DNA from: Ianthella basta
Lineage: Eukaryota > Porifera > Demospongiae > Verongiida > Ianthellidae
Direction of reading: 5' to 3'
Assembly: GCA_964019415.1 (NCBI GenBank)
Contig: OZ025885.1
Span: 3,570,672-3,634,671 of the forward strand
DNA: 64,000 nt
The notes beneath the pieces are model-generated. The model saw only the letters and a program-made list of their open reading frames with translations. It was not told the DNA's origin and did not search any database. The translations under genes and the position numbers were made by a program. Shown piece by piece: positions 61,601 through 64,000 of the stretch. Within the stretch, counting starts at the first letter, position 1, and each line of letters opens with the position of its first letter.

Positions 61601-63455
61601 GCAAAAGGCAGCTCTCTGACATTCTCTCTGACATTTGCATCAAGTGCTGCTTTTATGAATCTCATTCTACAAGCAATTTGGATGACTAACTTTTGCCTGA
61701 GACATGGAGTGCCTGCGTTACTTCTACGGCAGGCAACAATAATGTATTCAAGAAAAATCCTAAATCACTGTAAGACCATGGTCACACTACGTCAAACTCT
61801 CCCTCTCTCCTCTTGATGATGAAAATGCTGTAAGCCCAATACAAGAACTTTCTGGCACCCATGAGCTTTCTTGTTACATACAAAAACGGCTGTGATCATG
61901 TCATATAAACCTCACGCACTCTCTGTCCATCACGTATTTGTATAGGATTGATTGATCATCACGTGTGCTCTATCCTCCATGTATGTGTATGGGATTTCGT
62001 GTCAAGCGCACTCTGCCCACCACGTATGTCTATGGGATTTAGAATTGCATGTGAAGCAATTGGAATGCTTCTGTGAGATTTAGAACCATTGTTTAAAAGC
62101 ATGTTACCATGGCAACATGATCTATGTAATTGCATGTTACTGTACTTTCACTGTACATGTCTGTCATCGCAAATAGTGGCATTCAACGTGTTTTAGAAAG
62201 CTGCAAATCATCTTTCTTTGTGTTTCATCATCTATCTATCGAACAAAATGTGTTCATACACACGTGCTAATAGAGTGAAGCTAATGAAAGTCTCTCGCCG
62301 GACTCTCCTGTGAGATACAGCTCCTATTATTGACAACGTACACTGTAAAATGACTGCAATCAAGGCTCATCTGTTTGCTAGGCTCGCAATCAACTTTTTT
62401 CATATTTTCTGATGTATTCAAAGAACGCAACTGCTTATAGAACAATTCCACGTAACAATATTGTAGTAGAAAGCTTACTTAACTGTTCTCATGTGAGATA
62501 CGGCACCAAATATACCAGAAGCTGAACAACCTATTCGCCAATAATGATGCGACATGTGAATTGGATTACCACTTAAGGAGGCCAGCATATTCCTCCTCCA
62601 GGCACAAAGTATGATAAACACTGTCATTCAGAATGTTATGTCAGTCGATGAGACAGCTTAGCATTTTCGCAATCCATAATATCTTTCAGGCCATCAGCAA
62701 TGTTACATCACCAACTATCAGGGGTGCCCCAGTGCCCATAAGTTTTCTTAGAATCGAAATAATTGTTCCATTCTCCTTTTTGCTAGTAAATTGAAGTGAC
62801 AGCAGCAAAACAATTATAAGCTGTTATTCCATTTCACAAGGTGTTACAGCCTTACTTTTTACAGCACAACATCTGGCTGAAGAGGTCACTGATCTAATTC
62901 GCACAGCACATACTACAAAAATATAAATGCAACTTTCCTGGTACATACACAATCATGTTTACTGCTGCAGCAGCAAGCGACAGTACACTACAATGAATTA
63001 CCTTTTTCATAAGGGTCCCGACTGCTTTGTGAAGCACAGTCCCTGGCCTCGGTCTGGAAATCTTTGGCTCTAGTACCACTTCAGAATATTTTTGCTGATC
63101 TGTCTCCATACTCTGCGCAAATGCAGGTGAAAGCTGAGCAGCAGATAGATTGGGGCCATGACCCTGCAGCGCACTACCAATCTGTTTAGGGCTAGCAGTA
63201 AGCTGTTTCAGGGTTGGAGGTGGGACAGCAGGTATGAGATCCACATATGAGCAAGCATCATAGCAGAATTGGGAGTCGATGGGGATAGTTGGACTACTTC
63301 TGTCAACCATTAGAGTGCTGAGTATTACCCTCCAATGCTGGAGATCAGCAGCTCTAGGCCAGCAACTGCGATGACCACTGGTAAAAACAGCCTTGAACTC
63401 TTCTTGCTCCCATGGTATGCAAGATTTCACCAGTAGATCTTTCTCGCCAACAGTT
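22511..63455 (-). CDS. REV3L: REV3L, DNA polymerase zeta catalytic subunit (19 exons, 5' end outside window)
   Basis: This family-B polymerase performs translesion synthesis with REV7, POLD2 and POLD3 in the nucleus. Exons in transcript order: 63002-63455, 56183-56311, 55115-55556, 54677-54795, 52290-52408, 46310-46451, 46151-46233, 45128-45289, 44795-44852, 44654-44733, 37990-38167, 37612-37836, 30835-30972, 30556-30746, 30372-30479, 24537-24656, 24385-24454, 22734-22895, 22511-22666. All introns are GT-AG and all phases close, giving about 1045 codons. Order of parts: linker, exonuclease-like domain, palm with DFQSLYPSI and YGDTDS, thumb, then CysA and CysB cysteine clusters. The large N-terminal half of the protein lies beyond the right edge. 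No stop or frameshift is seen, so the gene looks functional. A short exon in the 56.3-63.0 kb intron could have been missed. Confidence 0.96.
22734..22895 (-). CDS. REV3L: REV3L exon: CysA zinc-finger
   Basis: It encodes [10 protein letters not shown] ... VVCTEC, the C-x2-C / C-x2-C CysA zinc module, followed by the helix that joins it to CysB. Flanked by ACAG acceptor and AAG|GTAGTA donor; phase 0 at both ends. Confidence 0.95.
23850..24200. repeat. Degenerate ~30-bp minisatellite in REV3L intron
   Basis: About eleven diverged units built on GTGTCCTAGGGGGACA and ATTCAACGG/ATTCAATGG. Lies between the CysA exon and the preceding exon. The 22896-23849 stretch beside it holds nothing else recognisable. 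Confidence 0.8.
24385..24656 (-). CDS. REV3L: REV3L thumb-end exons (24537-24656 and 24385-24454)
   Basis: The first of the two encodes [18 protein letters not shown] then [16 protein letters not shown] and NVFQ. The second continues [16 protein letters not shown]. They match the family's thumb-to-CysA region; the intron between them is 82 bp. Phases 2 and 0 close correctly. Confidence 0.95.
24657..25413. other. REV3L intron, no recognised element
   Basis: AT-rich sequence with a CA-rich tract near 25090-25145. Short ORFs here carry no recognisable similarity. Confidence 0.4.
25414..25536. repeat. Short foldback/MITE, ~123 bp
   Basis: The ends are imperfect inverted repeats of ~37 bp: GTGCCACCTTCTGCCAG ... 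AACAGCTTCT against GCGCCACCTTTCTCC ... AACAGCTTCT. Target duplications are not evident. 25537-26674 beyond it holds no recognised gene; two overlapping ORFs at 25548-25928 (+) and 25610-25885 (-) are unassigned. Confidence 0.6.
26675..27193 (+). mobile_element. Penelope-like element fragment (RT C-terminal region and GIY-YIG endonuclease)
   Basis: The 172-codon ORF ends in a Penelope-type GIY-YIG nuclease start: [18 protein letters not shown], then LEEHREH. It is preceded by the family's linker with [12 protein letters not shown] and SPLEIRTC. The CxxC...IYIGQT arrangement is characteristic of canonical Penelope-like retroelements. Truncated at both ends and lying in a REV3L intron, so it is a dead fragment. 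Confidence 0.8.
27194..28164. other. REV3L intron, no recognised element
   Basis: AT-rich, no ORF or repeat that I can assign. Confidence 0.4.
28165..28381. mobile_element. Foldback MITE, 217 bp
   Basis: Inverted arms of ~85 bp starting CTACAAA and sharing GTAGGGATGGCAT, AGAAAC and GAGCATTAAC. The arms are clearly diverged, so the copy is old. No target duplication is obvious. Confidence 0.75.
28930..29330 (-). mobile_element. LINE fragment, C-terminal part
   Basis: Read on the minus strand: [35 protein letters not shown], then K-Q-K-A-M-V. This matches the conserved region after the reverse transcriptase of many LINEs (TxLYGxExW, RLQAxEMxxLR, RNxxI). Several stops and a frame change show it is dead. 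The plus-strand ORF at 28631-29107 is antisense shadow. Confidence 0.65.
29858..29891. repeat. Perfect 34-bp palindrome
   Basis: ACTCTGTGTCAAACCCT and its exact reverse complement abut with no spacer. 29331-30371 around it otherwise contains no assigned gene; a second imperfect inverted repeat (CACACCAGT/ACTGGTGTG) lies near 29975-30000. Confidence 0.9.
30372..30972 (-). CDS. REV3L: REV3L exons between palm and thumb (30835-30972, 30556-30746, 30372-30479)
   Basis: They encode [19 protein letters not shown] ... [14 protein letters not shown], then [15 protein letters not shown] ... AKEFRG ... [11 protein letters not shown], then [15 protein letters not shown] ... [15 protein letters not shown]. 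The KKRYxGYMYE and GIETVRRD blocks are polymerase motifs conserved in family-B enzymes. Introns are short (88 and 76 bp), unlike most in this gene. Confidence 0.96.
31263..31511 (-). CDS. Unrecognised 82-codon ORF
   Basis: The translation ([52 protein letters not shown]) looks protein-like rather than random. I do not recognise the family. It lies in a REV3L intron and is probably a remnant of another element or gene. A small hairpin (GAGGTGTCCAT/ATGGACACCTC, 31470-31496) overlaps its start. The rest of 30973-32182 holds nothing assigned. Confidence 0.35.
   Translation of the reverse strand: MLRMREVSIKNGHLKCFYGVDGSFAMSLDCGEAKIIFSKKVNGRRSELGKRFTKLVEVEAPHAMEFGLYMNHLVIYVSLALD
32183..32274 (+). 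repeat. Left terminal inverted repeat, copy B
   Basis: Starts CAGACCTTTTTGGG directly after target TA. Matches the reverse complement of 34872-34955 with a handful of substitutions and a few short gaps. Confidence 0.9.
32433..32634. mobile_element. Foldback insertion inside copy B, with 16-bp direct repeats
   Basis: The block has inverted arms (GAAGTGGGCTT/AAGCCCACTTC; AGACAACAGTC/GACTGTTGTCT). It is flanked by TGACACTGCTGTTCTT at 32417-32432 and 32635-32650. It lies in the 5' part or intron of the accessory gene, just upstream of CTTGCAG, and is therefore younger than the transposon copy. Confidence 0.7.
32564..33562 (+). pseudogene. Transposon accessory protein, copy B (one nonsense codon)
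   Basis: Homologue of the 840-1946 protein. It has a Ser/Thr-rich N-terminal part, a segment with [11 protein letters not shown] and GTLWCE, a basic nuclear-signal-like PKKKRKKS, then GPQYQLWAE, and a SHOCT-like end ([20 protein letters not shown]). A TAG at 33116-33118 splits two ORFs that share one frame. The true start is unclear. An ATG at 32294 ([11 protein letters not shown]) followed by a GTAAGC and, later, TTGCAG at ~32656 suggests a two-exon gene whose intron received the foldback insertion. Codons 32564-32656 are probably not coding. Confidence 0.75.
33851..34818 (-). pseudogene. IS630/Tc1-like DDE transposase, copy B
   Basis: The N-terminal 75 residues are helix-turn-helix-like ([19 protein letters not shown]), as in the paired-type DNA-binding region of the superfamily. 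Then follow [11 protein letters not shown] (first Asp), VLDNASIHH (second Asp) and [12 protein letters not shown] (Glu). A TGA at 34444-34446 replaces a codon that is CAA in copy C, and the frame changes between GACC and LWFLPPYS near 34040-34050. The protein ends IQHAGYDE. With two breaks this copy cannot make transposase. Positions 34444-34818, 34015-34416 and 33851-34051 are the three open segments. Confidence 0.9.
34872..34955 (-). repeat. Right terminal inverted repeat, copy B
   Basis: Ends ...CCCAAAAAGGTCTG before target TA. See the left repeat at 32183-32274. Confidence 0.9.
35615..36801 (+). mobile_element. pogo/Tigger-like transposon remnant (DDE_1 transposase)
   Basis: 35620-35760 encodes [20 protein letters not shown], the first Asp block of DDE_1. 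35875-36507 encodes [11 protein letters not shown] (second Asp), [18 protein letters not shown] (third Asp), then the C-terminal region with an acidic tail. Frame changes follow at ~35720-35870 and near 36500. The right end is a Tigger-type terminus ending GAGACTCCACTG at 36801, followed by TA. The left part with the CENP-B-like DNA-binding domain is missing; 34958-35614 shows no trace of it and no other gene that I recognise. Confidence 0.85.
36892..36992. repeat. Short inverted-repeat element
   Basis: Exact 17-bp inverted repeats GTTAACCCATGGCTCCT at both ends, with a second inner pair (GATATAACC/GGTTATATC). Possibly a tiny MITE. The remaining intron to 37611 shows nothing assigned. Confidence 0.65.
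37612..37836 (-). CDS. REV3L: REV3L exon with palm motif C (YGDTDS)
   Basis: It encodes [18 protein letters not shown] ... [14 protein letters not shown] ... EIAEKV ... [10 protein letters not shown]. The YGDTDS aspartates bind the catalytic metals with motif A. 75 codons, phase 0 at both ends, CTAACAG acceptor, AAG|GTGAGC donor. Confidence 0.97.
37990..38167 (-). CDS. REV3L: REV3L exon with palm/fingers motif B
   Basis: It encodes [17 protein letters not shown] ... [20 protein letters not shown] ... GRMPCVE. The [11 protein letters not shown] block is the family-B motif that contacts the incoming nucleotide. Confidence 0.97.
38609..38962. mobile_element. Foldback element flanked by 14-bp direct repeats
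   Basis: GTCAATTAACCTTG occurs at 38609-38622 and 38949-38962. Between them, arms of ~130 bp are inverted (GAGAAGGAAAGGATCATAAGCG ends; GAAGAAACTACGTCCGAAGA; CTTAAGGCAACCTGT). The arms are highly similar, so the copy is fairly recent. No ORF of note. Confidence 0.8.
38963..40139. other. REV3L intron, no recognised element
   Basis: No gene recognised. Near 40008-40050 a sequence resembles a badly decayed hammerhead, but the core is incomplete. Confidence 0.35.
40140..40440 (+). mobile_element. Penelope-like element fragment (end of GIY-YIG domain)
   Basis: The plus-strand reading contains [37 protein letters not shown] and [12 protein letters not shown]. This is the downstream half of the Penelope-type GIY-YIG domain, with its AEH...H and LESxHI elements. 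It ends in an AATC microsatellite (40418-40438), which often caps such elements. Fragment only. Confidence 0.65.
40543..40875 (-). mobile_element. LINE fragment, C-terminal part
   Basis: A 110-codon open stretch: [40 protein letters not shown] and [12 protein letters not shown]. This is the post-reverse-transcriptase segment typical of LINE proteins. No upstream RT is present here. Confidence 0.75.
41935..42640 (+). mobile_element. Retroelement fragment related to the one at 58222 (RLE-type family)
   Basis: The segments [33 protein letters not shown] and SPEWLG, then [20 protein letters not shown] and [17 protein letters not shown], belong to a protein family I know from marine-invertebrate retroelements. 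That protein's C-terminal part is the zinc-finger/endonuclease seen at 58222-58900. 42112-42318 between the two halves is foreign and holds a hammerhead-like motif. Decayed; class (non-LTR with restriction-like endonuclease) is inferred. Confidence 0.5.
42163..42205 (-). ncRNA. Hammerhead-like motif, GAAACGTC type
   Basis: The minus strand has CTGATGA, a plausible imperfect stem II closed by UGAAA, then GAAACGTC, with stem I of 5 pairs (ATTCA with TGGAT). Stem III is only AC/GT. This is the minimal form known from Penelope-like elements. Stem II contains a bulged G and wobble pairs. Confidence 0.6.
42704..42943 (-). pseudogene. Transposon accessory protein remnant, copy C
   Basis: The translation [19 protein letters not shown] and [10 protein letters not shown] parallels copy B ([27 protein letters not shown]). 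Only the N-terminal portion remains. Confidence 0.7.
43188..44653. other. REV3L intron with GT microsatellite
   Basis: No gene recognised. A decayed hammerhead-like string (GCCA-CTGATGA ... GTCGAAA ... TGGC) lies at 43387-43425. A (GT)n-rich tract runs from about 44225 to 44340. Confidence 0.45.
44654..44852 (-). CDS. REV3L: REV3L exons after motif A (44795-44852 and 44654-44733)
   Basis: They encode [19 protein letters not shown] and [18 protein letters not shown] then IRKGVLPQ. They match the family block that precedes LxEIL in the fingers. These are small exons (58 and 80 bp) separated by a 61-bp intron; phases 2-0-2 fit both neighbours. Confidence 0.93.
45001..45137. repeat. 60-bp tandem duplication covering a REV3L splice donor
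   Basis: 45001-45060 and 45078-45137 are the same 60-mer with few differences, 77 bp apart. The second copy includes the last 10 bases of the motif A exon and its CAG|GTACTA donor. The first copy is a decoy exon end and donor (CAG|GTATTA) further into the intron. Confidence 0.9.
45128..45289 (-). CDS. REV3L: REV3L exon with palm motif A (DFQSLYPSI)
   Basis: It encodes [38 protein letters not shown] and [11 protein letters not shown]. The Asp of DFQSLYPS is a catalytic metal ligand. Phases 2 and 2; TTGTAG acceptor and CAG|GTACTA donor. Confidence 0.97.
46151..46451 (-). CDS. REV3L: REV3L exons before motif A (46310-46451 and 46151-46233)
   Basis: They encode [38 protein letters not shown] and [16 protein letters not shown], then SPGVHQRA. 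The [15 protein letters not shown] block is diagnostic of REV3-type polymerases. The intervening intron is 76 bp. Confidence 0.97.
46527..46724. mobile_element. Tc1/mariner-type MITE, 198 bp
   Basis: TA at 46525-46526 and 46725-46726 flanks long inverted arms beginning CAGTTGTTTCACGATTTCTA and ending TAGAAATCGTGAAACCACTG. The arms extend inward ~65 bp (AATCACGTGAGTAAAGTA). No coding capacity. Confidence 0.9.
46725..48827. other. REV3L intron, no recognised element
   Basis: Several short ORFs without similarity. 47960-48320 is richer in CG and contains three TGACGTCA-like sites. Nothing else stands out. Confidence 0.4.
48828..49073 (+). repeat. 18-bp minisatellite
   Basis: About 13 units of CTACTCCATCTACAGGGT / CTACTGCATCTACAGGGT. 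Because 18 is a multiple of three, several frames stay open on both strands; the resulting ORFs are not genes. Confidence 0.95.
49081..49147 (+). repeat. Trinucleotide repeat (CTA/CTG/CAG-rich)
   Basis: An imperfect run of ACTACTGCTACTACAGCT directly after the minisatellite, probably related to it. Confidence 0.85.
51797..52192. mobile_element. MITE, ~395 bp, close upstream of a REV3L exon
   Basis: Inverted ends AGGCGGCGTTTACACTAGAA and AGGCTGTGTTTAACCTAGAA (reverse complement of the right end) extend for about 28 bp. The interior repeats TTTACAC and AAAACGAT words. Target duplication is not clear; a hAT-like origin is possible but unproven. Confidence 0.65.
52290..52408 (-). CDS. REV3L: REV3L exon: end of exonuclease-like domain
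   Basis: It encodes [20 protein letters not shown] and [10 protein letters not shown], continuing HE|IAL from the previous exon. The SYTFENVxFHVLHxR block is conserved in REV3. Confidence 0.95.
52409..54676. other. REV3L intron, no recognised element
   Basis: No gene or repeat family recognised; C-rich tract at 54109-54117. Confidence 0.4.
54677..54795 (-). CDS. REV3L: REV3L exon
   Basis: It encodes [14 protein letters not shown], then [17 protein letters not shown]. GRxxLxLWRLxxxE is the conserved motif of the inactive exonuclease region. Donor GAA|GTAAGT, acceptor CTGCAG. Confidence 0.95.
55115..55556 (-). CDS. REV3L: REV3L exon: exonuclease-like domain
   Basis: It encodes [32 protein letters not shown], then [20 protein letters not shown] and [12 protein letters not shown]. 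The proofreading acids are absent (ELH in place of DxE), as is normal for REV3. 442 bp, phases 0 and 1. Confidence 0.96.
56183..56311 (-). CDS. REV3L: REV3L exon: TPKQDTSQ block
   Basis: It encodes [31 protein letters not shown] and a Lys/Glu-rich end. The [16 protein letters not shown] string is a strong REV3 landmark just upstream of the exonuclease-like domain. 43 codons, phase 0 at both ends. Confidence 0.93.
56560..57150 (+). mobile_element. Possible gag part of a Ty3/gypsy-like fossil
   Basis: A broken plus-strand reading includes [11 protein letters not shown], which resembles a retroviral-type zinc knuckle. Its placement upstream of the pol fossil at 58880 suggests one old element. 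Badly broken; assignment is weak. Confidence 0.3.
57249..57423. repeat. 175-bp near-perfect inverted repeat with hammerhead motif
   Basis: Arms of 85 bp with one mismatch around a 5-base loop (GCCCT). The arms contain GACCAGAGCATCTGGTCGAAA and ACGTCGGCAAGG. The right arm supplies stem II and GAAACGTC of a hammerhead. Probably two head-to-head ends of a Penelope-like element; no clear target duplication. Confidence 0.9.
57330..57376 (+). ncRNA. Hammerhead-like motif, GAAACGTC type
   Basis: CTGAAGA (N = A), long stem II (AGACCAGA with CTGGTC around GCAT), GAAACGTC, and stem I GCC/GGC extending with one mismatch. Minimal stem III. The core is intact; cleavage would follow 57369. The inverted repeat may compete with this fold. 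Confidence 0.65.
57588..57805 (-). mobile_element. Penelope-like element fragment (post-RT region)
   Basis: The minus strand encodes [40 protein letters not shown], then NPP and [12 protein letters not shown]. This is the segment between reverse transcriptase and GIY-YIG in Penelope-like elements. Fragmentary and decayed. Confidence 0.7.
57869..57907 (+). ncRNA. Decayed hammerhead-like motif
   Basis: Stem I GTTCAG/CTGAAC is perfect and stem II GACC/GGTC is good, but the core reads CTGACTA and CAAAACGTC; two invariant bases are changed. A fossil of the Penelope type. Confidence 0.55.
58222..58900 (-). mobile_element. Retroelement fragment: zinc finger and restriction-like endonuclease domain
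   Basis: The minus strand encodes [20 protein letters not shown] (C-x-C, H, C zinc-finger-like), then [35 protein letters not shown] and YEQRIIEVE. The spaced PD, D and DxK residues fit a PD-(D/E)XK fold. In another frame follow [19 protein letters not shown] and [15 protein letters not shown], ending [12 protein letters not shown] matching upstream fragment of this family lies at 41935. At least one frame change; not functional. It is inserted within the gypsy fossil region. Confidence 0.6.
58880..59940 (+). mobile_element. Ty3/gypsy LTR-retrotransposon fossil (protease end and reverse transcriptase)
   Basis: A protease-end segment ([13 protein letters not shown]) is followed downstream by a reverse-transcriptase start with the TTLDLASG and FYQFKVM landmarks. 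No long terminal repeats were found. It is heavily broken (many breaks) and old. It lies in the REV3L intron between 56311 and 63002. Confidence 0.7.
59394..59418 (+). repeat. 25-base string shared with 60389-60413
   Basis: An identical 25-base string (starting TCACACCCTAAAAGG) occurs in the gypsy fossil and inside the MITE at 60068-60603, 995 bp apart. Confidence 0.9.
60068..60603. mobile_element. TA-target MITE, 536 bp
   Basis: TA at 60066-60067 and 60604-60605; ends CCGTAATTTGGGAAATTAATGC and its inverse GCGCATTTATTTCCCAAATTACGG. Internal text at 60212-60345 recurs twice near 62.2-62.5 kb. No coding capacity. Confidence 0.85.
62195..62512. repeat. Two further copies of the MITE internal segment
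   Basis: 62195-62335 and 62376-62512 each follow the order GCAAATCATCTTT / GCAATCAACTTT, ...TCTATC..., then CTCCTGTGAGATACAGC / TCATGTGAGATACGGC. Both resemble 60212-60345. They are diverged relics. The rest of 60606-63001 shows three ~50-bp repeats at 61895-62045 (CACGTATGTxTATGGGATT) and no gene. Confidence 0.55.
63002..63455 (-). CDS. REV3L: REV3L, most upstream exon in window
   Basis: It encodes [32 protein letters not shown], then a Pro/Ser-rich linker and [20 protein letters not shown]. Poorly conserved, as expected for the linker before the exonuclease-like domain. Acceptor ACACAG above 63455, donor AAG|GTAATT at 63002; phase 0 into the next exon. Assignment rests on its splice sites, phase and position more than on motifs. 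Confidence 0.75.
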
Positions 63456-63889
63456 CTGTGTACAGTAAAGTAAATTTATCAGTAGTCCTAAATAACCCAG
63501 GGATGCACACAGAATGCTAGTAAAACATCACATTATAGTGGTAGAGCTTCTCTATGATTAGCTTCCAGGGAAGTACCAGTTAATCATGAGACAGATCATC
63601 ATACAGCTTCACTCAACACTAAATCTGCCATTAATAATCAATCACACAAATACAGTATCATACCGTAAGACCTTACAAAAACTCTGAACCACCATAATTT
63701 TTCACTTTCACTTAGATTATCTCAATAAGAGAATCACTGATCAATTCACGAGTGACACCAAATTATGTGAAATTTATCTGTTTATCACATTTGTAACAAT
63801 CGTCACTGGTAGATTTATGGTTTGAGACAGATTTTGTGGATAAGGCAAGTACAGCCAATACCCCAGCACCACATGGTGAGTTTTGATGT

Positions 63890-64000
63890 GGTGAAGAACC
63901 TCTGTACTGGGAGAACTTGTGGGGGGATCATGTCATTTACTTGGTATTGACATGAGCCGGGCCTTTGACACCATCAACCAACGCAAGTTACTCCAAGTTA
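63890..64000 (+). mobile_element. LINE reverse-transcriptase fragment, cut by window edge
   Basis: The plus strand reads LLGIDMSRAFDTINQRKLL, the RT motif A region (D-x-S-x-A-F-D-T-I) of a LINE. It continues beyond the window. 63456-63889 upstream holds nothing recognised. Confidence 0.7.

Overview
The window comes from an animal. It is dominated by one host gene, REV3L (catalytic subunit of DNA polymerase zeta). The gene lies on the minus strand, with its stop codon at 22511 and its 5' end beyond the right edge. I assembled 19 exons; every splice phase closes and every exon continues the vertebrate-like protein order. Introns run to about 7 kb and are full of decayed transposable elements. 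The repeat types (Penelope-like elements, IS630/Tc1-type and pogo transposons, hammerhead-ribozyme tandem elements) suggest a marine invertebrate, perhaps a sponge. That placement is inference; no marker gene fixes the taxon.

Layout. 1-2092: the right part of a two-gene IS630/Tc1-like transposon, with a transposase and a convergent accessory gene. 2150-3178: a ubiquitin-like pseudogene. 3179-4408: a tandem 365-bp element inserted in it, flanked by a 14-bp target duplication. 5565-21872: a degenerate ~77-bp satellite with higher-order structure. It is interrupted by a piggyBac-like MITE and a second 365-bp element cluster, and it contains an apparently identical 4874-bp tandem duplication (12125-16998 and 16999-21872). 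22511-63455: REV3L. Its introns hold a nearly complete IS630-like copy with ~85-90-bp inverted repeats (32183-34955), a pogo/Tigger remnant, Penelope-like and LINE fragments, several foldback elements and MITEs, a third IS630-like copy split by another retroelement, a Ty3/gypsy fossil, and mini- and microsatellites. A LINE reverse-transcriptase fragment runs off the right edge.

The most striking system is the 365-bp tandem repeat. Each complete unit carries a hammerhead ribozyme: an intact CTGANGA...GAAA core, stem I of 6 + 11 bp split by an internal loop, a 4-bp stem II and a minimal self-complementary stem III. Self-cleavage of tandem transcripts would release exactly 365-nt RNAs. This matches the organisation known for retrozymes and metazoan hammerhead circRNA elements. 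Seven units have intact cores and two have a core mutation. Both independent insertions begin and end at the same two points of the unit and contain an inverted 5' part. Hammerhead motifs of a second type (GAAACGTC, two-pair stem III) occur near Penelope-like fragments elsewhere in the window.
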